Assembly: GCA_049724395.1 (NCBI GenBank)
Contig: JAUGWO010000270.1
Location: forward strand, 1 to 52,508
Direction of reading: 5' to 3'
DNA length: 52,508 nucleotides
Origin: Spongospora subterranea f. sp. subterranea
Taxonomy: Eukaryota > Endomyxa: Phytomyxea > Phytomyxea > Plasmodiophorida
Made by a program: the position numbers and the translations under genes. Shown here in pieces: positions 43,271 through 52,508 of the stretch (positions are counted from its first letter, which is position 1; each line of letters begins with the position of its first letter). The notes beneath the pieces were generated by a model that ran no database searches, was not told where the DNA came from, and saw only the letters and a program-made list of their open reading frames with translations.

Positions 43271-45139
43271 CTCCCTCCGTTTTTTTTAAGTGTCCACTTT
43301 GGGTTCGGAAAATGTTGCGAAATAAGAGTGAAATAAGTGTTCACAATCGTATGATGCCCGTCACAGAGTCACAGACACAGGATCCTAATATACCATCACT
43401 ACTGTCTGGGCATCGCTCGGTAGCGTCGCTGCATTTTGCCAATGTCTATTCTCAGACTCAAATAGGAATTGCCACGTATTTAGCCTAGGAAGATTTTTTC
43501 GCCTTCAAGGCACTTCAAGCTTGATAAATTTGACTGCGGTCACAACTAATTTGCATTGGCAGTCTATCTTCTTTGGTGAGCTTCGCTTTGCCAATGTGAG
43601 GAATTTTATAGTCGTTTCCTCCATTTCGGTTCATTGACTTGAGCATACACATCTGCAGTGTTATGAATACAGCGTTCAAGGATTCAGCTGATATCTTTCG
43701 GAATGAGTTTCCCACCGCGACGATCAGGTCGTCGATCCCTTTGGGTGCCTCGCACTGCTGCAAGGATAGGATCGCCCGGAAAAACTTTAGGTCCAAGACG
43801 TTGAATCAGGACTGTTTGCAGGTTGAAATATTAAGCGAACATTCAATTGAAAGCCTTCTTTCGCCATGCCCTCAAAAAACTCCGAATCATCAACTTGAAT
43901 ACAGAATGCAGCTTGGCATTATCCTGTTGTATAAATATCGGCTGATCAACATCGTGAGCTAATGGCAAATGTCGCGTGTTGCAGGTATTAATAACAGTTG
44001 TATTAACAAACATTTCCTGTATATTTCCTTGTTCACCTTAACACCGTTGGTTATCAATGTCCCTGCGAGACGGTTCTTGCTGGATTTTTTGGCTGGGGAT
44101 CTTTCTATAAAGGGCCAGATACCGATCTTGCCATAAAAAATAACGCTCCCATTGCTCCCGAAGATCGGTCTGGCCACTGCCGCCAAAAACATCACCTTAA
44201 GAACGAAATTCTTATTGTGACATGTTCTCGTTGGCTCTTCCTCATCTGGCAGAAGATAGTAACGCTCAGCGTCTTGAGTCAAGTAGAACAATTTTTCATC
44301 AAGGTGAATGGTGTCGAACATTGGCGAGAATCGTGACGTTTCATTATTCAAGCTGGCGATTTGTATGTGATGTAAACATAATCGTATTTTTTCGATCTTG
44401 TTAACTGGATAGAGTCATGGCTTTAACCGATTGATATGCCGTTTCAACAACCCTTCGTTGATTCTTTTGAATACGACAGTAGTGGACACTTTCAAGGCGT
44501 GCGCTAAGGAACGTATAGTTTTCCTTTTTTTTAGTTCTATGGCCCCGAATCGCTTCTTCATCCAGAAGAATCTTTTTTCGTCCAACGCGTCCTTTTTTCA
44601 GAGAGAACATTCGATTGTCTACCTTCTACGACGCAACGCTTATGTCTAGACCAGATTCTTTGAACTGTTTCCTGTTCAGATTAAAAGCCGAAGCTGTTTC
44701 CGAAATCGACCCCTTTTTTAGCTTTCCGCAGTTGCTTTTCATCAGTAGTTCCTCAAATACCTGATGTCTGCGCGCATCTTCCAAATTCGGCTTTGAATTC
44801 TGACGATGTTGACGCTCAGGGAGTATTGGATCCTGGACGATGTATAGGCTCGTTACCTGAATCTAAAGGTCTTTTATATCGATTTATCAATGTGATGTCA
44901 TTTAATGATGATATCATCTCTGGATACTGCACTGTTATTATGATACCGCCTACATTTTAAAATGGTCAACCTTTAGGAACCCAAATGCTTTTTGTTAGTG
45001 AACATTTATTAGAGTTTCATGCTAGGATCCACACTACCTGGTTTATTTACAAAATACGCGGAAAACGTCCATTAGGGGTGGACTGAACCCAAAGTGGACA
45101 CTTAATTTGAAATTGGGTCAAAAGACTTGAGGGAACTCC
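43271..45139 (-). mobile_element. Mariner-like DNA transposon (plant/oomycete type)
   Basis: The terminal inverted repeats share a perfect 21-bp core (43286-43306 and 45085-45105, centred on GTGTCCACTTTGGGTTC). The outer left end is CTCCCTCCG next to a TA at 43269-43270. The outer right end is less clear, with a TA at 45140-45141. The element is about 1.87 kb and carries a decayed transposase on the minus strand. CTCCCTCC ends are typical of plant-type mariner and Stowaway elements. Confidence 0.85.
43515..44850 (-). pseudogene. Mariner transposase, decayed
   Basis: Minus-strand pieces in order: N-terminal helix-turn-helix (KKGSISETASAFNLNR near 44700; a second at GRVGRKKILLDEEAIRG near 44580); catalytic block with FDTIHLDEKLFYLT and YYLLPDEEEP (near 44300); FGSNGSVIFYGKIGIWPFIE; FIQQDNAKLH (near 43880, second Asp); NSPDSTLLDLKFFRAI (near 43780, third Asp, DD39D type). 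The three acidic residues are still visible. The frame changes at about 44640, 44380, 43960 and 43800, so no full protein can be made. Family identity is firm. Confidence 0.85.
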
Positions 45140-45216
45140 TATGATTGTTGAGCACCACTGTAGAGAACAGTCACTGTAAATTCTACTGTACCGTACTCTA
45201 CACCTATACTGTCCAC

Positions 45217-46213
45217 TAGGGGTGGGCACATTTCGGTTAAAGTCCGGAGTTAACCGGTTAACCTACGGTCCTGGTTAAGAACCTGTCAAATCTATTCAGA
45301 CTATGTAGGTCACCCCGTTAAATCTTCCGTACGGTATTTTTCTGACCTCGCAATTAGCAATCGGATATCAATAGGTAGTCAATACACACCATTTTTGATT
45401 AATTCTGTCTACTGTATATCTTTCAAGTGCCTTGCCTCAATAATGAGTGATTCCTATTCCCTCGATCGCAGTAGCTGTTCTTCCAACTCAGATTTGGAGA
45501 CTTTGCCCACTGATGATGCTATTACCGCTGCTTCGCAAACAGTAACTTCGAAGGTTACCAACTGTGGTCGTAAGCGAAAAGAAATATCTGCAAACTCTTC
45601 TTGGATTTGGACTTTTTTTTTGAAAACCGCGATACTGGCATCATCTGCTCTCAGTGTTTCAGCCAAAAGCAAAAGGTCTATTTCATCAGAACCGGAAATA
45701 GCTCGCTTAAACGTCATCTTGAGGTCGCCCACAAACTCAAACATGATGGAAAAACAGGAGATCCCAACCAGAGTACTCTGGATGTAACTGGTAATGTGGT
45801 GGATTCTCTGGCGATGGATGATGAAAAGAAGGCGGAACTGCTGAAATCTTTGGAGTTGTTGTTGATAACAAGCAACCCTTCCGTTTGTTTGAGTCCAAGT
45901 CGTTTGAAATCTTTTGCAGCAAAATGAACCGCAGATTTATCTTGCCTAGCCGTCGTACTTTCGTGAGGTCCTTGCATGACGAATATGCAGAAGCCCTGCA
46001 AAGCTTTTTGTTACAAATCGAGCGCATTCCTGGCCAAGTAGCTCTCACGTTAGATGGATGGTCCTCAAGAGTCATGAATGGGTATTTGGTTATCACAATG
46101 CACTGGGTAGACGAAACATGGTGCTTGAAACATGCTGTATTGGAAGTTAAATATTTTCCTCGTCCTCATAACCAGCATACCACAAGTGACTTGATCATCA
46201 CGATTCTTGAAGC
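45217..46213 (+). mobile_element. hAT transposon, left copy (truncated)
   Basis: It begins with TAGGGGTGGGCACA at 45217, a typical hAT terminus. From 45443 it carries the start of a transposase: a BED-type zinc finger (ICSQC...SLKRHLEVAHK at about 45640-45745), then FESKSFEIFCSKMNRRF and LTLDGWSS..NGYLVITMHW (hAT core, to about 46170). Two reading-frame changes (near 45615 and 45890) break it. The transposase stops at 46213, where the copy folds into an inverted second copy. Confidence 0.82.
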
Positions 46214-46856
46214 ATCCATATAACGTGAGAGCTACTTGGCCAGGAATGCGCTCGATTTGTAACAAAAAGCTTTGCAGGGCTTCTGCATATTCGTCATGCA
46301 AGGACCTCACGAAAGTACGACGGCTAGGCAAGATAAATCTGCGGTTCATTTTGCTGCAAAAGATTTCAAACGACTTGGACTCAAACAAACGGAAGGGTTG
46401 CTTGTTATCAACAACAACTTCAAAGATTTCAGCAGTTCCGCCTTCTTTTCATCATCCATCGCCAAAGGATCCACCACATTACCAGTTACATCCAGAGTAC
46501 TCTTGTTGGGATCTCCTGTTTTGCCACCTTGTTTGAGTTTGTGGGCGACCTCAAGATGACGTTTAAGCGAGCTATTTCCGGTTCTGATAGAATAGACCTT
46601 TTGCTTTTTGCTGGAACACTGAGAGCAGATGATGCCAGTATCGCGGTTTTCAAAATAAGTCCAAATCCAAGAAGAGTTTGCAGATAATTTGCGCTTACGA
46701 CCACAGTTGGCAACCTTCGAAGTTACTGTTTGCGAAGGAGCAGTAATAGCATCATCAGTGGGCAAAGTCTTCAAATCTGAATTGGAAGAACAGCTACTGC
46801 GATCGAGGGAATAGGAATCACTCATTATTGAAGCAAGGCAGTTGAAAGATATACAG
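45412..46856. repeat. Large inverted duplication of the hAT element (arms of about 645 bp, spacer of about 153 bp)
   Basis: 45412-46060 and 46214-46856 are reverse complements with a few per cent divergence. At the inner edge both arms share ATGGATG, a 7-nt microhomology where the copy turns back. The right arm alone keeps one frame open over the BED finger (46346-46885, minus). Confidence 0.88.
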
Positions 46857-47800
46857 TACCGTACTTCACAAAATAAATGGTCCACAAAATAATCACAATA
46901 TCTCCAAAACTAAGCAAAATAAAAAAATCACTTTACCGATAGTGTGAAATCCGAAGTTCCGCCGTTTGCATTCCTTTTTGGTGGTTGGTGATATTGTCAA
47001 AATGAAGCGATGTCTGTTATCAAATCCAGTTAACCAGCGATGGATTGACGCTCCAGAAAACGTCGACAAAGCCAAGCCAATGTTGAAAATGCCGGACGCA
47101 TGGTTCGCCGTGATATGTTTCCGGAGCTGCATTAACATTCCAACAAGCCTCTGAAACAATCCTTCAAGAGCCCTGGCAGTGAATATAAGCTGGATAGGAA
47201 CAACGTATTTGGTTTGTTGGAGGAGGCTTTTGAGAAACATCGCTGAACATTTCTCAAGCGTTTGCCTCTGTGCAAAGGTCACCGATCCGAGGATCAATCA
47301 GCGTTCATGGATTATTTGGCCAAGCATGAGGAGAATGGGGTATATAAAGCGTTGTTAGAGAATCTACAATCTTTGAAATTGAATGAGGTCACAAGCAACA
47401 ATTCTATTCCGCAGCTGCAGAATAATCAACACCAAAATATGTTTGATTGTTTGAGATAACGCATTGCAAAAAATACTTCCAGACCTCATTCAAGATCCAA
47501 TTTGGTCGACCTTTGTACGTACGACGTAATTTGTATATGGTTGTGTCCCCGAGGACCTGGCACGAAATTGGGCTGACGAAAACGAGCCAGAGTGTCTAGG
47601 TGCACGTACACTATAGTGTCCCGTAGTGTATCTATGACGACGTGCGCAATTTTGAGAAAGTGAATCCAAAACTTAACAAAATGTTCACAAAATAAGGCGA
47701 TTTTTGGCCACTATCAATGTTAACTTGATCACATTTTCAAGGGGTCCCGAACATTTATTTTGTGAAGTACGGTACACAAAATTAATCAAAAATGGACTAA
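46214..47800 (-). mobile_element. hAT transposon, inverted right copy, interrupted by another element
   Basis: 46214-46856 carries the same hAT 5' part on the minus strand. The hAT sequence resumes at about 47773-47800 (TTAATCAAAAATGG, matching the left copy at 45389-45405 in reverse) after the 914-bp insertion at 46859-47772. The far terminus is not recognisable beyond about 47800. Confidence 0.75.
46859..47772. mobile_element. TA-target DNA transposon (Tc1/mariner/pogo-like, non-autonomous) inserted in the hAT copy
   Basis: A perfect inverted repeat of 21 bp (core CCGTACTTCACAAAATAAAT) stands at 46859-46879 and 47752-47772. Each end is flanked by TA (46857-46858 and 47773-47774). The left hAT arm at 45389-45430 shows the uninterrupted site with a single TA. 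The 914-bp interior has only decayed frames (for example 46893-47297 minus and 47262-47459 plus) with no recognisable transposase domain. Confidence 0.82.
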
Positions 47801-47936
47801 ATATTGCCGATTGTCCGCATTTTACCGCAGCTTCTTGCGCACTTGGCATCTGCGCAATGGAGAAAAACTTTTCGCGCGCAATACTCAGGGCCCATGAGGG
47901 TCTCGGCATGTACAGTACTCCTAAAAGTCATCAACT

Positions 47937-49330
47937 ATGGATGGGTTGAGGCGTTGCGTTGAGCGTCATGGGGGATTCGTTCATAAAGACCTGATTATAG
48001 TGGATAATGTTTGTGGTGATCTCACTAAGAGAACCCGGGCAGTTTATCTCAGATCTGATCCCGGAGCGGTTCTGAGCCCCGAGCAGGAATTCCTGTCCAT
48101 TCCTAGATCAGGTTTATTAACGGCCGAGAATTGTCGGATTGCCCAAATCATATCGGACCTAACCGAACAGTATCCTATCACAGAATGGGATCAGCTAATG
48201 TAATACTGGTGCCCATTGAATCTTGGAGTTAACTGCTCAATCGCTTTCTGCTCAACAGAAATTATGTTATGCACACGTCATCAATTTTCAACCTTTTTGT
48301 TTTGTGCAATGCTGTCTCATAATCATATTCTGTTAATATAATCTTATATATTGCCCTTTCGGTTATATGTCTTGACTAAAGGGTTGGGGGTCTGATTCAC
48401 GTTTATAGATTGGCGTTAATTTTCGAGGACACGCATCGGCCATCACCTTGGGATGAGTACCTTAATTTTTTACCATCAACGCTCAATTCGCCTTTGTTCT
48501 GGACTAGCTCTGAACGAGATCTTCTCTCATTCACTGCCGCTTCTTCTTCAATTGGCCATTACTCAATCGAAGACGGGTTCCACGAAAGAATCGCTCCCAT
48601 ATTTTCCTCCCATCCCGATCTCTTCCCCTCCAGTTTCGATCAGTACAAACGGTTCGGGGCGCTGATTATGGCCTACAGCTTCACAATAGCCGATCAGATC
48701 GCAATGGTTCCTGTGGCCGACGCCCTGAATCACATCTCGTTCTCGTCCAACGCCAAATTGTTCGGTGACGATGCCGAATCCGTGTCGATGGAGGTCGTTA
48801 CCGCTTTACTCCCTGGCCAAGAACTCATTAATACCTATGGAGATGTCGGGAACGATACCCTTCTGGTCCGGTATGGGTTCATGGATTCATCAGATAATCC
48901 CTTCACGCAGATCGCCATTCAGTATTGCCAGCTCAGTCTGAGTGCAATGGCGTACGAGCGGACCGACGAGTTCATATCGGTTGAGGAAGACGATTGGCTG
49001 TACCTGCGCTGGCCTAAGAGTAATGTCTCCATTGTCGATCAGATTCCGGATGAGGTTCAGATGTTAATTGTTGCCGATCACGTGTCAGAGCAACAGTTCC
49101 AGCAATTGGTGGAATCGGAGACTGAGATGACGATGTTCGATTCGGTAATAATGCGATCACTGGTTGGCTGTTTAAAGAATATGGCGCAATCATCTCCACC
49201 TATCCCATCATCATCTTCACTTTCTGATTATATCGCCAATGAACGGCTCTGGCTTGCTCAGCGCCTGCGTCACGAATCTGATCGGATTTTACATGCATGG
49301 ATTGACGCATTAATTAAAGCTATTGTATGA
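47937..49330 (+). CDS. SET-domain lysine methyltransferase, SETD6/Rkm4-like
   Basis: Exons 47937-48199 and 48409-49330, with a 209-bp phase-2 intron (GTAATA...TTATAG), give 394 aa. The split SET domain has VERHGGFVHKDLIIV and FLSIPRSGLLT at the N-terminus, then SPWDEYLNFLP, and the core VADALNH plus ELINTYGDVGNDTLLVRYGF (AdoMet-binding NH and catalytic Tyr). A helical substrate-binding C-terminal domain follows (about 250-394). The family methylates non-histone substrates such as ribosomal proteins or RelA; the substrate here is unknown. The start could also be the in-frame-shifted ATG at 47941, but only 47937 keeps the frame. Confidence 0.85.
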
Positions 49331-50134
49331 GAAATACCGTTGGGTTATAGAACATCAGGCGATTTGGTCAGAGATCTCTTCTACATCAATTCTTTAGAGT
49401 CTTATCAGATCTTTATTGCTTTTGAGCCAGATTTTTCCCCCATTCAAAAAATCACTATCTGACAATATCAAGGCGCCCTATAATATCAACCGATCGTTTT
49501 AGACAAGTTCAACCTAACGAGCTTTCAAGTAGTTTTGACAGCAATGGCGGAAATTTGCCCTGATCAGAATTTGTCGGTAAAAAATGTAAAACCCATCAGC
49601 ATGGGTCTACTCCATGACATGTTGCGCCTCAGCGCTGGTTCCTGTGTTTTCACTTTACACCCACCTTTCGCAGATTTTGATCGTTTTGATATTCGAAGTG
49701 TGCCCTAATGCACAAAAGACGGTCAAACAATTATAAAAGCAAGTGATTGGATATACAAATTAGAATGAGGGCTCTCCCAATCAGCAATACGTTGAGAGTA
49801 GCAAGATACCAGACATAATCGGTCGCCCATCACCGAATTCAGTTCAAGAGTGTTCCAAAATAAAAAAAGGTCGGTTGGTCAATCTTACATGCCCATTTGA
49901 TCATCAAGTCTAATGAGCATGAACCAAAGCTGTGAAAATAATTTATGAACATCTTTTGCGACAAATTCAACAATGGAATAAAGCAATGGCTAAATTAATC
50001 AAAATGATTGAGATAACTGGTTAAGACACAGACATCTTTGACACCTATCCAATGATTCAATGAATCACTTCCCTTCTGCATCTGTCTTCTCTATTACGTA
50101 TTTTTAATAGATTAACAGTCGAAATTGTCGTCTA
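49331..50134. other. Intergenic / possible LTR and leader of the second copia element
   Basis: AT-rich, about 800 bp. No open frame of note. The copia leader and perhaps a 5' LTR should lie in the right half. I could not delimit an LTR because the 3' end is outside the window. Confidence 0.35.
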
Positions 50135-52508
50135 ATGATGCACATCGAGTTGGGAAGCTACAAACCATTGTACCAACACTTACCAATGAACAATTACTCT
50201 ATATGGAGTCGCAAGTTTGTATTGGGTCTCAAGGCTATAGGAGCTAGCGGGGCAATCAATGGGACTCAAGATATAATGCATACCTTGATGAGAAGTTACA
50301 TGCTGTTTTGCTCATAAGCATGGGAGAAGACATTTATCCAATTGTAGAAAATTTTCTAAGCACACAAGAAGCTTGGAATATTCTAGAGTCACGCTTTGGT
50401 AATAATTCAACATTAGGCGCATTGAATGCTATCCGAGAAACCTTCAACATTAAGCAAGGTTTAATTTCTGTTTCTGAATATATTGCAAAGGTTCAAAAGG
50501 CATCGAATAATGTTGCCCGAGTCGCTTCAGACTTCATCACAATCACTGATAATTTGTTGGCCCTGATCCTATTGATGGGTGTGTCTGAAGAATATCAAAC
50601 AGTAGTTGATACGATTGACGCTTCTTGTAAAACTCTATCGAGTATGCATGTCATAACGAAACTTCAGAATGCCGAACGTCGTCGAAGTTCACGTCTCAAA
50701 GAGAACCAAGATGGGATTTTGGCAGCTAATGCTCAATCGTGTCGAATGTGCCGACACTGTAACACTTTACGTACGAAGTGTTCGAAAAGACGTGCTTTAA
50801 CTTGCACCCAGAACGACGCAATTTCAACAATGATAAAGCTAATGATGTGATTTCTGCTTATTCTGCTTCTGAATATGCTGGTCAGAATGAAGGAAGTTCC
50901 TGGCTCTTAGATTCAGGTTGTAACCGACATATTTGTAATGATATATCTCTCATGTCGGACATAAAGCAAGATAAATCGACGACTATTCAACTTGGTGATG
51001 ATCATTATGTCGACAGCACATATATTGGAACAAGCACTGCAACATTTGGACAATCCAAGGCTGCTCTGACGGATACGCGTTTTATACCAAAGATGGGCAG
51101 AAATTTATTGTCCCTTGGCGTCCGTACTGACAGAGGGCTGAAATTTTGGGTCGAAGGAGAAGTATGTCGCATATTTTCTGCAGTTTCTTCCGATCCAGAA
51201 GGGACGGTAGTATGCGCCGTTCCAAACGTTAACAATTTATACACCCTGCACAGCAGCAATGCAGCTAATTTCTGTCACTCAAGAGCCAAAGTCGATATTG
51301 TACGGTGGCATGAGCGATTAAAACATGCAAACTATGATACTATTCGTAGGCCTAGTCGCCATAAAGACATTCACGTTTCAAGCATGAAGACTCCGGATCC
51401 ACCGTGTAGTGGCTGTTGCCGCGGAAAAATGAGTCGAGGGCGCTTTCCTCAAAGAATTCTCGAATCATTCGCTACCAAAGTTCTCCAGCGAGTATATTCC
51501 GATGTCTGTGGTCCATTTCCCGTTAATGCTTCAAACTCAAGGCGCGATATTTCTGTCTTTTCGTTGACGAATTTTCTAGATTTATTTGGGTGAGTTATTT
51601 GTACGTGAATCTACTCGCTTTACTGGATCTGCCATTGAAGAAATCATATGTCTTCAGTCTGATAATGGTGGCGAATACTTATCTTCTGATATGAAATTTT
51701 TTCTTACCGAACTTGGAGTTATCCATCAAACTTCGGTCCCATGTGATCATGAGCAGCAAGGAATGGCAGAGCCGCCAATTCGGACAATAGTAGAAGCTGC
51801 GGAAAGTATGAGGCGAAACCTACCAAAATGTTTTTGGGGAGATGCTATTTCGACTGCCGTGTATATCTATAATAGGTTTCCGCACTCATCGATAGAATTC
51901 TTATCACCTAAAGAGAAATGGTTTAACAAGAAACCACTGGATTCGCCATCAAACCTGACTAACTCCTAAGTCGTTCGAATGTACATTTATTGGTTATGCT
52001 CACCGACAAAAGGCTTATAGATTTTGGGATTGGTCGAATCAACGAATGGGGTCGTGATGCGAAATTTGATGAATGCTCTTTTAGTTTTTCCCATGATGCT
52101 AACTCTGAGGAAGACGCTGTTGACGAACAGCATAATCTTACAGCGTTGTTAATAGATTGTACTTCTGAGGAAGGAATGCAGTCGGAAATTCCTCTGAGAC
52201 AATTACGGCGATCTGAGCGTCTTCCGAAACCCAGAACTTTCTATACTGCAAATCATTCTACAGCCGTTAATGTTATTTTAAAGGAATTTCTTGGTGTTTC
52301 AGCATCAACTATACCTATTCCTGCGTCTTTATCAGAAGCTTTGTGCTCCCCAGATGCTAATTACTGGAGGAAAGCAGCAGAAAAGGAGTTCAGTACACTT
52401 CAACGATGTAATACTTGGACTCTTACCGACAAGCCTAAAAATCGAAAATCAATCGGCTGCCGCTGGGTATTTGCAGTTAAGTCTTGACCCGATTGGGCAT
52501 TTAGAAAA
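50135..52508 (+). mobile_element. Second Ty1/copia retrotransposon, broken and cut by the window end
   Basis: Parts: gag with UBN2-type region (about 50135-50740); protease with SSWLLDSGCNRHICND (about 50890-51160); integrase (GAG-pre-integrase about 51300-51420, core with QSDNGGEYLSSD about 51590-51900); linker region; and the first part of the RVT_2 reverse transcriptase with CRWVFAVK at the edge (about 52310-52487). The sequence is clearly different from the copia element at 3433-7690, so it is a separate family. About four breaks are present in the part seen. Age cannot be estimated without LTRs. Confidence 0.88.

Overview
This is a stretch of nuclear DNA from a gene-dense eukaryote. The genes are split by many short GT-AG introns (mostly 46-80 bp, a few of 180-230 bp), they lie on both strands without operons, and they are separated by decayed transposable elements. 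The gene set (RAD51, GCN5/KAT2, RPS15, a CTR copper transporter, a DENN protein, an Rkm4/SETD6-like SET methyltransferase and the dynein-assembly factor DNAAF4) is general to eukaryotes. DNAAF4 implies motile cilia or flagella. The KAT2 protein is short and shows no PCAF_N region, which argues against a typical animal. The mobile elements (Ty1/copia, Ty3/gypsy, a mariner with a plant/oomycete-like transposase, hAT) would fit an oomycete-like or other flagellated protist. That placement is inference.

Layout. 1-500: end of an SLC35-like transporter (minus). 2.8-9.75 kb: a graveyard of a Ty1/copia element and a much older Ty3/gypsy element, both carrying inverted partial duplications. 10.6-14 kb: small membrane and secreted protein genes. 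14.5-17.3 kb: KAT2 (plus) and a CTR copper transporter (minus), converging. 17.6-19.3 kb: poorly identified genes around a mirrored pair of first exons. 19.8-22.7 kb: a Cys-rich PPPPY protein (minus) and RAD51 (plus). 22.7-26.1 kb: mostly empty, with one possible gene. 26.1-26.65 kb: RPS15 (minus). 27.8-31.3 kb: an acidic small protein and a coiled-coil DENN protein (plus). 32.3-35.05 kb: a nine-exon DNAAF4 with an extra TPR block (minus). 36.7-40.3 kb: a C2-like protein and a three-finger CCCH protein (plus). 40.5-42.4 kb: a tail-anchored candidate, a MITE and a membrane protein. 42.9-47.8 kb: nested DNA transposons (mariner; hAT in inverted duplicate; a TA-target element inside the second hAT copy) and a copia scrap. 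47.9-49.3 kb: SET methyltransferase. 50.1 kb to the end: a second Ty1/copia element cut by the window edge.

The most striking property of the window is the repeated occurrence of short-spaced inverted duplications. They affect retrotransposons, DNA transposons and what looks like a host first exon alike. The arms have diverged in most cases, so they are not all simple assembly or amplification chimeras. Other notable points are two small genes with the same architecture (Cys/membrane N-terminus, phase-0 intron of about 52 bp, PPPPYQ terminus) and an insertion whose empty site is preserved in the opposite arm of the hAT palindrome.

Exon coordinates were worked out by hand from splice signals and reading phase. 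No alignment or expression data were available.
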